Position numbers and translations under genes: made by a program
Notes under the pieces: model-generated
What the model saw: only the letters and a program-made list of their open reading frames with translations
Databases searched by the model: none
Told to the model about the DNA's origin: nothing
Assembly (NCBI RefSeq): GCF_002441935.1
Contig: NZ_CP023668.1
Location: 62,001-126,000, forward strand
DNA: 64,000 nt
Source: Mesoplasma lactucae ATCC 49193
GTDB taxonomy: Bacteria; Bacillota_I; Bacilli_A; Mycoplasmatales; Mycoplasmataceae
Reading direction: 5' to 3'
Part shown: in pieces, positions 32,907 through 42,810 of the stretch
How the letters are laid out: each line of letters starts with the position of its first letter
Numbering within the stretch: position 1 is the first letter of the stretch

Positions 32907-34340
32907 ATGATTACAAAAGCTGACTTAGCAAAAAGAGTAAAAAGAACTAAGATTGTTACAACAATTGGTCCTGCTACTCACAATACAGAAGATATTCAAA
33001 AATTATACGAAAACGGAATGAACACAATTCGTTTAAACTTCTCACACGGTTCATATGATGAACACGGAGCAAGAATTGCATCTGCAAAATCTTTACGTGA
33101 ATCAAAAAACGAACCAATCTCAATCATGTTAGATACTAAAGGACCTGAAATCCGTGTTGGTAAATTTAAAGACGGAGCACAACAAGTAAGTGCTGGTCAA
33201 AAAATTACTATTTACACTGATGCAGATTCATACGCAAACAAAGATTGTGGACAAGGTGAAATGACTGTTGCTTACGACATGTCTCAAGATTTAAAACCTG
33301 GAGATGTTGTATTAATTGACGATGGTAAATTAGAAATGACTGTTGACTCAGTTAAACCAGGAGTTGTAATGTGTACTGCATTCAACCCACACGTTGTTAA
33401 AACTAACAAACGTGTTAACTTACCAGGTGTTGACTTCTCAATGCCATTCTTAGCAGACAAAGACAAAGCTGACTTAAAATACGGATGTGAACAAAAAGTT
33501 GACTACGTAGCAGCATCATTTGTTAACACTGCTGACAACATTAAAGAAATCAGAGACATCTTCAAAGCAAACAACCAAGAAGACATTCAAATCTTTGCAA
33601 AAATTGAATCACAAGTTGGAATCAACAACATCGATGCAATTATTGCAGCTGCAGATGGAATCATGGTTGCTCGTGGAGATTTAGGATTAGAAATCCCTTA
33701 CTGAGAAGTACCTCAATGAGAAAAAATCATCATTGAAAAATGTAGAGTTGCTGGAAAACCAGTAATCGTTGCAACACAAATGTTAGACACAATGACAGAT
33801 AACCCAGCACCAACTCGTGCAGAAGTTACTGACGTTTATGAAGCTGTAATGTTTGGTGCTGATGCAACTATGTTATCAGGAGAAACTGCAGCAGGAAGCT
33901 ACCCATTTATCACTGTTAACACAATGGCAACTATTGATAAAAGAGCTGAAATTGATTTCTACGATCAAGCAAACTACAAAGCATTAGTTGAACAATCACG
34001 TAAAACTACTACAGGAGCAAACGCTGATATCGCATCAAAAGTTTCAGACTTAGCATTCGATGGAAAATACCAATTCGCAGTAGTATTAGACGAAGATGGA
34101 GCATTATTAAAAACTTTATCAAAATTCCGTCCAAACTTAGCAATCTTAGGAGTTTCAACTTCAGAAAGATTATGAACTGCATTTGGAGCATGAGCTTCAG
34201 TATACATGAACAAAGTTGCTGACTTAACTAAAGTTGACGACGCTGCAATGTCACAAATTGCTAAAACTTGAGGAGCAAAATCAGGGGACAAAGTATTAGC
34301 TATTAAAGCTGGAAATGTTACTGAATTAACTGTTGCTTAA
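32907..34340 (+). CDS. pyk: Pyruvate kinase
   Basis: The 477-residue protein converts phosphoenolpyruvate and ADP to pyruvate and ATP, a main ATP source in wall-less fermenters. Motifs include TKIVTTIGPATHN, IRLNFSHGSYDEH, LDTKGPEIR, the active site IFAKIESQVGINNID and MVARGDLGLEIPYW, and GADATMLSGETAAGSYP. Codon choice is notably rich in preferred codons (AAC, GAC, GGA), as expected for a highly expressed gene. AGAGGAGAT precedes ATG. A terminator follows. Confidence 0.98.
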
Positions 34341-34366
34341 TTTTAAGAATTAATAATAATTAAAAG

Positions 34367-34392
34367 AAAATGAGGTTTTACCTCATTTTTTT
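34367..34392 (+). terminator. Terminator after pyk
   Basis: AAATGAGGT / ACCTCATTT with a short TTT loop, followed by T residues. Confidence 0.9.
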
Positions 34393-34406
34393 GTTATTCA
34401 AAAGAA

Positions 34407-34427
34407 AGATGACACCGAAGTGTCATT
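34407..34427 (-). terminator. Terminator of the minus-strand SDR gene
   Basis: GATGACAC / GTGTCATT with loop CGAA lies just beyond the stop of the minus-strand gene; on that strand it is followed by TTCTTT. Confidence 0.7.
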
Positions 34428-34440
34428 TCTAATTTATTAA

Positions 34441-35256
34441 TTATTTACCAAAATTGATTTGTTCTGAAGTTTTAATAACTTCTTCTCAATATTTATCTTT
34501 AGCTTTTGCCATATCAATTGCTCCTTGACCTAATAATAGGTTTTTTGGCGGATTTGACATATTTGCTAGTTTGATAACAACGTCCATTGCATCATCAGGA
34601 TCAATTCCACGATTAGCAGGATCATTAACATAAGCTTTTAATCATTCATCGAATTTATCATAATCAGGAATATGTTCATCTTGTTGAATTAAACTTTGTT
34701 TTAAGAAACCAGTTTTAAATGCTCCAGGCATTAATGAAGTTACATCAATCCCAAATTGTTTAACTTCTTCTCCTAAAGCTAGGGTTCATCCATCAACTGC
34801 GAATTTAGAAGCATTATAAGTACTTCATCCAGCTTCAGTTGTAAATCCTCAAGTTGAAGAAACATTAATAATTCTTCCTTGTTTTTGTTTTCTCATAATT
34901 GGAAGAATGCGTCTTGTTACATTCATCATTCCAAAAAGATTAACATCAAATTCATCTTTGATTCTTTCTGGTGAAACTTCTTCAAAAGCTCCAGCTTGTC
35001 CATATCCTGCATTGTTCATTAAAACATCGATACGACCAAATTTATCCATTCCTTTTTCAACAGCATCTTTTACTTGCTTAGCATCAGCTAATTTAGTAAT
35101 TTCAACTCCTAAAAAATTTGGATTATTAATTTCTTTAAAGTTTTCTAACTTTCTAGAACTGGCAATAACTTTATTATTACTTGCTAGTAATTTTTGTACT
35201 AAGATAGCACCAAAACCACTTCCAGCTCCAGTAATAAATCATACTTTTTGTTCCAT
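34441..35256 (-). CDS. Short-chain dehydrogenase/reductase (SDR)
   Basis: The 271-residue oxidoreductase has the glycine motif TGAGSGFG (residues 9-16), an ASSRK pair suited to NADPH, NNAGYG (about 86-91), INVSSTWG with the catalytic Ser, and YNASK as the Tyr-Lys pair. It differs from the first SDR of the window and resembles the larger SDR-5 group (a C-terminal extension with DEHIPDYDKFDEWLKAY). Substrate unknown. GAGGTG is well spaced before ATG. It stands alone between pyk and thrS on the opposite strand. Confidence 0.9.
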
Positions 35257-35347
35257 ATTTTTTCACCTCTTGTTGGTAATTATACTCTTATGAAAATTTA
35301 TGATTTTTGTGATTTGCTAATTAAACTAATTAATTTCAAAAATCTAT

Positions 35348-35375
35348 TTCAACTATTAAAAATAGTGATTATAAT
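35348..35375 (+). promoter_or_regulatory. Probable promoter of the thrS leader
   Basis: TTCAAC (35348-35353) and TATAAT (35370-35375) with a 16-base spacer, about 25 bases before the first base of the recognisable T-box leader. Confidence 0.55.
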
Positions 35376-35399
35376 TAAATTAACTTAATAAAATATTTA

Positions 35400-35616
35400 T
35401 CTTGATGGACACGGTTTTAAGAACCTTTAATCAATGCAGAGAGCTAACGGTTGGTGTGAAGTTAGCGGATTAAAATCTTAAGATTACTACCATTTATAAA
35501 ACAAGGTAACGTTTAATAGATTATCGATAAATCTTGAGAGATATAGATGAAAATCTATAAGTAGGATGGTACCGCGTTTTATTCGCTCCTAGCTAATTGA
35601 AGCTAGGAGCTTTTTT
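35400..35616 (+). promoter_or_regulatory. T-box leader (threonine) with terminator, controlling thrS
   Basis: The leader has the T-box signature AGGATGGTACCGCG (35564-35577), whose TGGT bulge can pair with the ACCA end of tRNA-Thr. A distal stem-I arm shows GCTAACGGTTGGTGTGAAG with the GGUG element. ATTACTACCATTT (about 35483-35495) offers Thr codons ACT or ACC as specifier. The terminator GCTCCTAGCT / AGCTAGGAGC (35585-35610) plus T6 follows the antiterminator. Uncharged tRNA-Thr is expected to favour readthrough into thrS. T-boxes are known mainly from Firmicutes and only some mollicutes. Confidence 0.95.
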
Positions 35617-35632
35617 ATTGGAGGAAATAGAA

Positions 35633-37561
35633 ATGAAAATTACATTATTAGATGGAAGCGTTAAAGAATTTGATAAAGCTTTAACAGTTAAAGAAATAGC
35701 TGAAAACATCGCTGTTTCATTAAAAAAAGCTACAGTTGGAGCCGTTATTGATGGAAACCAAAAAGTAGCTAGTGATTATTTAGTTGATAAAGATTGTACT
35801 TTAGAATTAGTAACTAACAAACAAGAAGGAATGTATGATGAATTCATCTCATCAACAGCTGCTGCAATCAGTGCTTATGCAACTGATCAAGTATTTAAAG
35901 ATGCTCAAATTGCTGAAGTATTTTACAATGCTGATGAATATGAATTTGCTTTTACATTCCACAGAGACGAAAGATTGAAATTAGAACAAGTTTCAAAAAT
36001 TCAAGACGAAGTTAATAAATTATTAACAACTGATATCAAAATTGAAAACAAAAAAGTAACTGAAACTAATGACTTAGGATTAAATACTTATCAATTACAT
36101 ACTGCTGATGAAGAAATTTATAAAAAAGGGTATGCAATTGTGACAACAATTAATGATACTTATAAAATTGTTTCTTCAGAACCAATTTGTGTTGAAGATA
36201 AATTATTAAAAGAAATCCACTTACAACAATTAACTGGTTCTTATTGATTAGATGATTCAAAAAACGTAATGTTACAAAGAATTCACGGATTAGCTGCAAC
36301 TTCTAAAAAAGAATTAGATAAAAAAGAAGAAATCTTAAAAGATAGACGCTCAAGAGACCACCGTGAAATTAACAAAACTTTAGAAATCTTTGATTTTGAT
36401 CCATTAATTGGACAAGGATTACCAATCTGATTACCAAACGGAACAATCTTAAAAGATACTATTAAAGATTACTTAAAAGAAAAAGAATGAGAGTATGATT
36501 ATGTTCAAGTTCAAACTCCAGTAATTGGAACTTTAGATTTATACCGTACTTCAGGACACTTAGATCACTATCGTGATGATATGTTCCAACCATTTAAAGC
36601 TGGAAATGAAGAATTTGTTTTAAAACCAATGTCATGTCCACACCACATTGCAATTTATCGTTCAAAACCACGTTCATACCGTGATTTACCATTACGTTAT
36701 GCAGAACATGCTTTACAACACCGTTATGAATCATCTGGTTCATTAACTGGACTAGAACGTGTTCGTGCGATGGAATTAACTGATTCACACATCTTCGTTC
36801 GCCCAGATCAAGTTGAAGAAGAATTTAAATCAATTTACAAATTAATCGAAGAAGTTTTAGCAACTTTCCACATTGATATTGATTATTTAAGTTTCTCAGT
36901 TCGTGATCCTGAAGATAAAGAAAAATACTATCAAAATGATGAAATGTGAGACCGTGCTGAAGCTGAATTAGAAGGTGTATTAAAAGACTTAAACTTACCA
37001 TACAAAAAAATGGTTGGAGAAGCTGCTTTCTATGGACCTAAATTAGACATTCAAGCTAAAACTGCTCAAAACCACGAAATCACAATCTCAACAATTCAAT
37101 TAGACTTCTTATTACCAGAAAAATTTGATTTAACCTATGTTGATGAAAAAGGGCAATTAACTCGCCCAATTATGATTCACCGTGGATTAATCGGAACTTA
37201 TGAAAGATTCGTAGCTACTTTATTAGAACAAACTAAAGGTGTTTTACCAGTTTGATTAGCTCCAAACCAAATTGAAATTATTCCTGTTGGTGGAACTGAT
37301 GCTGAAAAATATGCAGAACAAATACGTCAAGAATTTAAAAAACGTCACTTACGTTCACACATCGATTTAAGAGATGAAAGATTAAGCTACAAGATTCGTG
37401 ATGCTCAAGTTCATAAAATTCCTTATCAATTAGTTTTAGGTAAAAACGAAATTGATAACAATACACTTACATACAGAAAATATGGAAGTGAAGAACAAAC
37501 AACCATTCCAGCAAACGAATTCTATGATTTAGTTTCAAAACAAGTTGCTGAAAAACAATAA
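35633..37561 (+). CDS. thrS: Threonyl-tRNA synthetase
   Basis: The 642-residue class II synthetase has the usual order: TGS domain ([19 protein letters not shown]), editing domain, then the catalytic core with [10 protein letters not shown] (zinc-binding Cys), [12 protein letters not shown] (motif 2 region), [15 protein letters not shown] and [15 protein letters not shown] (motif 3), and a C-terminal anticodon domain beginning [12 protein letters not shown]. The start is ATG 35633 behind GGAGGAA; an earlier in-frame ATG-like start lies in the terminator. The leader T-box fits the product. Confidence 0.98.
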
Positions 37562-37568
37562 TTTATTA

Positions 37569-37600
37569 AAGCATTCCTAAAAAATAGGAATGCTTTTTTA
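37569..37600. terminator. Terminator after thrS
   Basis: GCATTCCT / AGGAATGC (37571-37593) with A residues before and T residues after, so it can act for thrS and for the convergent minus-strand gene, whose stop (37598-37600) lies in the T run. Confidence 0.9.
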
Positions 37601-38536
37601 TGCTAGTCTAATAGTTCCTTGATAAGAACTATTGATATCAAATTTTTGCATTCCTTTTTTAACTCTTTTGTTTGGTGAAACTTTATAAGTTACGGTTTTA
37701 TTCTTTAAATCTCATTTAATGTCTTTATCTAAGATGAATTCAGAAGTACTTAACTTAGCTTGCTTTGCTAATTCAATTCTTAATTCTTTATAATTATTTT
37801 CTTTTAATTTAACAGTACTAATTCGTTCAAAAGGTTCTTTAATTGGGCCTTGAACATCAACAATTGATCTTGTTAAATCATAACTTCCTTCTTTAGAACT
37901 TGAACGCATTCTAATTGATGCTGTTGTTATATCAATTTTTAAATTAGGTAATTCTAAATTATAGTAATAATCATAACCACGTTTAAATAAGTGTTCATAA
38001 TATCTTTGTTTAAGTAATTCTTGTTTTTCACTTAAAGTTAAATTCATATTTTCATAACGACTTAAGGGATTTGAATCTAAAAATTCTGTTGGTGTATGCA
38101 TAGCATCTTTATCATAAGTAATATAACTTATTCCAGTATTTTCATCACTAAAAACTGGGTGGTTATTATAAGGAACGTATTCTAACATTATAGAATTGCG
38201 ATAAACACTGAGTTCTCCATTATCACCAATTCCAGGAATCCTATCATTATCCATTCATCGTAAAAATTTTCAACCACCATTTACTAGCCTTGGGTTACGA
38301 AATTCAATAAAACGAAACATTTCTTTTTGATATGAAGTGTGTTTTGCACTTTGATAATATTCATAAAAACCAATACTCTCAACATAAGGTTTTTGTCTTT
38401 GTAATAATAATTTGTTTGGGTATTTATCTGACTTTCTTTCTGGTGTGACATAAATGCTTGGTCTTCAAGCTGAAACTTGAGTAAATCCAGTCCCAAAAAT
38501 CGTAAATGTTGTTAATAAAGTCAATCATTTTCTCAT
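37598..38536 (-). CDS. Secreted protein with N-terminal signal peptide, unknown function
   Basis: This 312-residue protein begins with a typical signal sequence (MRKWLTLLTTFTIFGTGFTQVSA) without a lipobox Cys, so it should be released or anchored by the uncleaved signal. The rest is polar and rich in Tyr, Arg, Asn and Glu (RYYEHLFKRGYDYYYNLELPN), with beta-like stretches and no membrane segment or known motif. The start ATG has GGTAGG upstream. It is the only non-lipoprotein secreted candidate in the window. It is convergent to thrS and divergent from ptsI. Confidence 0.7.
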
Positions 38537-38667
38537 AGTTTTACCTACCTTTTTTCTATTTTATTTTCCAATATAGAATAAGAGAAAAATTATCAAATAA
38601 TCCCACCTAATTGTAATTTTTCAACTTTTATTTAGTATAAAATCTTCTTGAATAGGAGATGGTTTAC

Positions 38668-40395
38668 ATGGGAAAAACCTTAAAAGGAATTGGGGCTAGT
38701 GACGGAATTGCATTAGCAAAAGCCTTAATTTTGACAGAAGAAAAACTAAATATAACTAATCAAAAAACCACAGATACTACAGCTGAAATTAAGAAATATC
38801 ATGAGGCAGTTGAAAAAACAGTTAGTGATATAAAGAAATTGATTACAACTAGTGAAAAGAAATTTGGACCAGAAAAAGCAGCTATTTTTGAAGCTCATCA
38901 AGAAATAGCAACAGATCCAGAAATTAAAAATGATGTTGAAAAATTAATCAACGATGATAAAAAAACTGCAACAATGGCAGTTAATGAAGTTATGCAAAAA
39001 TACTTTGAAATCTTTAAAAATATGGATGATGATTATTTTAAAGAAAGAGCTAGTGATGTTGAAGATGTTAAGACAAGAATGTTAAAACACTTACTAGGGA
39101 TTAAGATTGTTGATTTATCAACAATTGATGAAGAAGTTATCATTGTTGCTGATGATTTAACTCCATCACAAACAGCCCAACTTGATAAGAAATATATTAA
39201 AGGTTTTGCAACTAATATTGGGGGAAGAACTTCACATGCAGCCATTATGGCAAGAAGTTTAGAAATACCGGCCGTATTAGGTTTAAAAACAATTACTACA
39301 ATGGCTAAAAATGGAGAAATGATTGGGTTAAACGGTCAAAGCGGAGAAGTTATGGTAGATTTATCAGCTGATGATATTAAAGCCTTTAAACAAGCTGAAA
39401 TTAACTTTGCAGATGAACAAGAAAAACTAAAAACTTATATTAATAAAGAATCAGTTACTTTAGATAATCATAAAGTTTTAGTTGAAGCAAACATTGGAAA
39501 ACCAAAAGATTGTGTTAATGCTAATAAATATGGTGCTGAAGGAATCGGATTATTCCGTTCAGAATTCTTATATATGGAAAATGATCATTTCCCAACAGAA
39601 GAAGAGCAATTTAAAGCTTATAAAGAAGCTGTTGAAGCTATGAAACCCCACATGGTTGTTATTAGAACTTTAGACATTGGAGGAGATAAGAAGTTATCAT
39701 ACTTCACTTTCCCAACAGAAATGAACCCATTTTTAGGATATCGTGCGATTCGTTTTTGTTTAGATAATCCTGAAATCTTTAAAACTCAACTTAGAGCTTT
39801 ATTAAGAGCCTCTGCTTTTGGAAAACTTGGAATTATGTTCCCAATGATTGCAACAATTGATGAATTTAAACAAGCAAAACAAATGGTTGAAGAATGTAAA
39901 AAAGAATTAAAAACCAAAAGCATTGCTTTTGATGAAGACATTCAAGTTGGAATGATGGTTGAAATTCCAGCAGCAGCAATTAATGCTGAAAACTTTGCTA
40001 AATATGCTGACTTTTTCTCAATTGGAACAAATGATTTAATCCAATATTCAATGGCAGCAGATCGTATGAACCAACAAGTTTCATATTTATATCAACCAAC
40101 TAATCCATCAATTCTAAACTTAATTAATATGACAATTCAAGGTGGTCACAAATATAATCGTTGAGTTGGAATGTGTGGAGAAATGGCTGGAGACAAAACT
40201 GCTATTCCCTTACTTTTAGGAATGGGATTAGATGCCTTTTCAATGAGTGCACCATCAATTCCAAAAGCAAGAATGGTTATTGATAACCTTAAATATAGTG
40301 ATGCAAAAGTTTTGGCAACTGAAGCTTTAAAACAAGAAACATCACAACAAGTTCAACAATTAGTAAATGAGTTTTTAAATAAAAATAATCTTTAA
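38668..40395 (+). CDS. ptsI: PTS enzyme I (phosphoenolpyruvate-protein phosphotransferase)
   Basis: The 575-residue cytosolic enzyme takes phosphate from PEP and passes it to HPr, driving sugar uptake. The phosphorylated His190 lies in GGRTSHAAIMARSLEIPAV. The PEP-binding region includes EGIGLFRSEFLYM, ARTLDIGGDK-like (IRTLDIGGDKKLSYF) and MVEIPAAAINAENFAKYADFFSIGTNDLIQY. Cys503 in GMCGEMAGD is the acid-base residue. AATAGGAG is too close to ATG 38659 (1 base) and well spaced to ATG 38668, so the latter is chosen. Its pathway follows on from the pfkA and pyk products. Confidence 0.97.
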
Positions 40396-40405
40396 TAAAA
40401 AAACT

Positions 40406-40556
40406 TTGTAATTGTAACGATTTGTTATACAATCTTATTGTTAAAAAGAAGCACACAGCTCACCACAAGTATTTATAAATGAAGTGGTACAAATACTTTA
40501 AGAAAAATAAATGTATTTTAAATGTGCTGACTAATTTTAACGGCACATTTTTTATT
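40406..40556 (+). promoter_or_regulatory. L20-type autoregulatory leader of infC-rpmI-rplT with pseudoknot
   Basis: A promoter-like region (TTGTAA at 40406, TATACA at 40426) precedes about 120 bases of leader. ACCAC (40462-40466) pairs with GTGGT (40484-40488) and AAGTATTT (40467-40474) with AAATACTT (40491-40498), an H-type pseudoknot. A terminator-like hairpin AAATGTGC / GCACATTT (40520-40550) plus T6 ends just before the infC ribosome site. Early GCACA (40451-40455) could compete for TGTGC. Leaders of this operon are known to bind ribosomal protein L20 in Firmicutes; that L20 binds here is inferred. Confidence 0.75.
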
Positions 40557-40568
40557 ATGGAGGTCTGG

Positions 40569-41114
40569 ATGAGTCAAGAAAATAGATTTCAACCAAGAAA
40601 ACAACAAGAAGACGCAGTTGATAAAGCAATTAGAGCTCGCGAAATCTTAATTATTACAGATGATGGGAACAAAATTGGACCTATCTCAAAAAGAGAAGCA
40701 TTACAAATGGCAGAAGATGCTGGATTGAACTTGCTTCAAGTTGGTCAACAAGGACCAGTAGCAATCGCCAAAATTGTTGATTACGGAAAATACAAATACG
40801 AACAACAAAAAAAAGCAAAAGAAAACAAAAAACACCAAACAGAAACTCAAAACAAAGAAATTCGTTTGACAGTTAAAATTGGTGAACACGATTTAGATAC
40901 CAAAGCTCGTAAAGCTAGAGAATTTATCGAAGCTGGAGATCGCGTTAAAGTCTCACTTAAATTTAAAGGAAGAGAAATCGTGTATATGGATTTAGGTCAA
41001 CAAACTTTAGATCGTTTTTATGATAAAGTTTCAGACGTTGCTACAATTGAAAAAGCTCCAAAATTAAACACACGTTTCTTAGACATGTACATTGTGCCTA
41101 AAAAGAAAAATTAG
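40569..41114 (+). CDS. infC: Translation initiation factor IF-3
   Basis: The 181-residue factor binds the 30S subunit and checks start codons. N-terminal domain features are AIRAREILIITDDGNKIGPISKREALQMAEDAGLNLLQVG (seen in parts), the linker is Lys-rich (KAKENKKHQTETQNKEI), and the C-terminal domain has RLTVKIGEHDLDTKARKAREF and VSLKFKGREIVY. The start is an ordinary ATG behind GGAGGT, unlike the AUU/AUC start of many infC genes. The in-frame extension upstream runs through the leader terminator and is not coding. Confidence 0.97.
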   Translation: MSQENRFQPRKQQEDAVDKAIRAREILIITDDGNKIGPISKREALQMAEDAGLNLLQVGQQGPVAIAKIVDYGKYKYEQQKKAKENKKHQTETQNKEIRLTVKIGEHDLDTKARKAREFIEAGDRVKVSLKFKGREIVYMDLGQQTLDRFYDKVSDVATIEKAPKLNTRFLDMYIVPKKKN

Positions 41115-41147
41115 TTTTATTTAAAATTAAGAAGGGAAATTAGAATT

Positions 41148-41342
41148 ATGCCAAAAATGAAGACAAAAAGAGCATTAAAAAAACGTGTTCACACAAATGC
41201 AAATGGTGACATGAAAAGAGCTCACGCTTACCGTTCACACCGTGCAACTGGTAAAACAACTAAAGAAAAAAGACATTTAGAAAAAGCTACTTACATTAAA
41301 AGAGTAGACAAAAAACGTCTAGAAAGTTTATTACAAGATTAA
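41148..41342 (+). CDS. rpmI: Ribosomal protein L35
   Basis: This 64-residue basic protein begins [13 protein letters not shown], as bacterial L35 does, and contains RAHAYRSH and [29 protein letters not shown] precedes the ATG, 33 bases after infC. It is a large-subunit protein of the infC operon. Confidence 0.96.
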   Translation: MPKMKTKRALKKRVHTNANGDMKRAHAYRSHRATGKTTKEKRHLEKATYIKRVDKKRLESLLQD

Positions 41343-41375
41343 TTTCTTGATTATGTAAGGAAAGAGGTATTTTAA

Positions 41376-41735
41376 ATGGCAAGAGTAAAATATGGTAAAG
41401 TAACAAGAAGAAGAAGAAAACGTTGAATTAAACGTGCTAAAGGTTACTACGGAACAAAAAAATCAAACTACAAAAAAGCACATGAACAAGTAATTCGTTC
41501 TATGGCTTATGCGTTCATTGGACGTAAACAAAAGAAACGTGATTTCAGAAAATTATGAATCGTTCGTATTAATGCAGCAGTTAGACCTTATGGTTTAAGC
41601 TACTCACAATTCATGAATGGAATCAAAAAATCTGGTTTAGATTTAAACCGTAAAATGCTTTCAGAATTAGCAATTAATCAACCAGAAGAATTTGCTAAAA
41701 TTGTTGAAACAGCTAAAACTTCATTAGCTAAATAA
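41376..41735 (+). CDS. rplT: Ribosomal protein L20
   Basis: The 119-residue protein (the normal length) reads [28 protein letters not shown] at its start and contains [32 protein letters not shown] in parts. Three of its Trp are TGA, which hides it from standard-code gene calling. AAAGAGGTA precedes ATG. It assembles 23S rRNA and is the expected repressor of its own operon through the leader upstream of infC. Confidence 0.97.
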
Positions 41736-41742
41736 GAATTCT

Positions 41743-41776
41743 AAAACTAGGCAAATGTTAATAAAAGCCTAGTTTT
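41743..41776 (+). terminator. Terminator of the infC-rpmI-rplT operon
   Basis: AAAACTAGGC / GCCTAGTTTT (10 bp) with a 14-base loop, followed by CTTATTTTTT. Confidence 0.85.
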
Positions 41777-41892
41777 CTTATTTTTTAATGATGAGAAAAA
41801 AATAGAAAAAATTTCCAAAATAACATTTCTTTTTGGAAATTAGTTAAGATTGTTTTATAATAAACATTAAAATTGAAAAAAGGAGATTTTGT

Positions 41893-42255
41893 ATGGCTTT
41901 TTTAGACGAAAAAACTAATAATATTGTTTTTAATGACAAGGACAAAATGAGCGCTTGAGATAATGCACCAGAAATCAGTGATGCTGATCCTAAGAAATAT
42001 CGTGTTTGTATGTATTGTCAATTTCCAATGGATTATAGTGACTATGTTATGAACGTAAAAACAAAACACAGTAAGGATGCTTGAACAATTGATTTAATCA
42101 ACATCAAAAAACCAAAACTAGTTCCCAAAAACTTTTTAGCAATTCACGCTAATTGTTTTGGTAATCGTCAAAACGAAAACGAAAAAAGACGCTTAAGAAA
42201 ATATCGTCGTACAAAATGAATGATGCCAAAAGAAGGATATAAAAAATCTAAATAA
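41893..42255 (+). CDS. Small protein with CxxC and HxNC, possible zinc binder, unknown
   Basis: This 120-residue protein has an acidic N-terminal half (MAFLDEKTNNIVFNDKDK), a CMYC pair near residue 47-50, an HANC pair near 95-98 and a strongly basic C-terminus (NEKRRLRKYRRTKWMMPKEGYKKSK). The two pairs could form a Cys-Cys-His-Cys zinc site, and the basic tail suggests nucleic-acid or ribosome contact. No family is recognised. AAAAGGAGATTTT lies before ATG, and it has its own terminator shared with the convergent small gene. Confidence 0.75.
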
Positions 42256-42263
42256 GGTATTAA

Positions 42264-42297
42264 AAAACCCAAGTTGAATTAGTCAACTTGGGTTTTT
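42264..42297. terminator. Bidirectional terminator
   Basis: A perfect 14-bp stem (AAAACCCAAGTTGA / TCAACTTGGGTTTT, loop ATTAG) with A and T runs on both sides serves the plus-strand small protein and the minus-strand small ORF. Confidence 0.9.
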
Positions 42298-42309
42298 CTT
42301 TTAATTATT

Positions 42310-42474
42310 TTATTCACAGTCTTTTAATGGATCATCACAAGTAGCATTAGCCATTTCTTGTCATTCTTCATCAGTAAGTTCATCTAGATATTTCCCAAAT
42401 CCAGGAACTCAAACTCTTTTTTTGTCTTTTTCTTCTGTCTTGGTAGAATCTTTTTTGTTTTCTGTTGTTGCCAT
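42310..42474 (-). CDS. 54-residue acidic protein with Cys-containing tail, paralogue A
   Basis: This 54-residue ORF reads MATTENKKDSTKTEEKDKK, then RVWVPGFGKYLDELTDEEW, QEMANATC and a short end DDPLKDCE. It has AAAGGAGC at ideal spacing before ATG. Its central block matches the neighbouring ORF (IWVKQFNKYLDELTIDEWNAMANSSC), which is strong evidence that both are real. The tail after the conserved Ala-Asn is different and holds Cys, Asp and Lys. Function unknown; a conserved front with a variable Cys tail recalls modified-peptide precursors, but no maturation gene is adjacent. A small metal-binding or regulatory protein is as likely. Confidence 0.7.
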
Positions 42475-42531
42475 GATAATTAGCTCCTTTTTATAATAAT
42501 AGTTAATTATTTCTGTTTGTTATAAGAGAGA

Positions 42532-42732
42532 TTAACATCCTGTAGGATCGTCTTTACAATCCTTTTTCTTGTCTTTTTTAGTTTCATAACCAGTACGGTT
42601 AATGTCTCCACAAGATGAATTTGCCATTGCATTTCATTCATCAATAGTAAGTTCATCTAAATACTTATTAAATTGTTTTACTCAAATACGTTCATGTTCT
42701 GAAGCGGTTTTTTGATTTTTGTTATCTGCCAT
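42532..42732 (-). CDS. 66-residue protein with Cys-containing tail, paralogue B
   Basis: This 66-residue ORF is related to the preceding one through the block R-[IV]-W-V-x2-F-x-KYLDELT-x2-EW-x2-MAN-[AS]-[ST]-C. The C-terminal part (GDINRTGYETKKDKKKDCK, DDPTGC) adds two Cys and many Lys and Asp. Its ribosome site GGAGATG is at ideal spacing, and a minus-strand TATAAT lies at 42758-42763. With paralogue A 57 bases downstream on the same strand, it forms a small tandem pair that arose by duplication. Function unknown. Confidence 0.7.
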
Positions 42733-42757
42733 TTTAAATCATCTCCTATTGACTACA

Positions 42758-42763
42758 TTATAC
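42758..42763 (-). promoter_or_regulatory. -10 box for the small tandem genes
   Basis: TATAAT on the minus strand, about 26 bases upstream of the ATG of the 66-residue ORF. No good -35 is seen because the trpS terminator occupies that region. Confidence 0.4.
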
Positions 42764-42769
42764 CTAAAA

Positions 42770-42797
42770 AAAGTACTTACTAAAAGTAAGTACGGAT
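42770..42797 (-). terminator. Terminator of trpS
   Basis: On the minus strand GTACTTAC / GTAAGTAC (with TTTTA loop side bases) is followed by T7, directly after the trpS stop codon. Confidence 0.85.
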
Positions 42798-42810
42798 TTA
42801 TTTTCTAAAA

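Noticed and set aside
40479-40568. N-terminal extension of IF3 starting at 40479
   Set aside because: It runs through the leader pseudoknot and terminator and lacks a ribosome site; GGAGGT before 40569 fits the known IF3 start.
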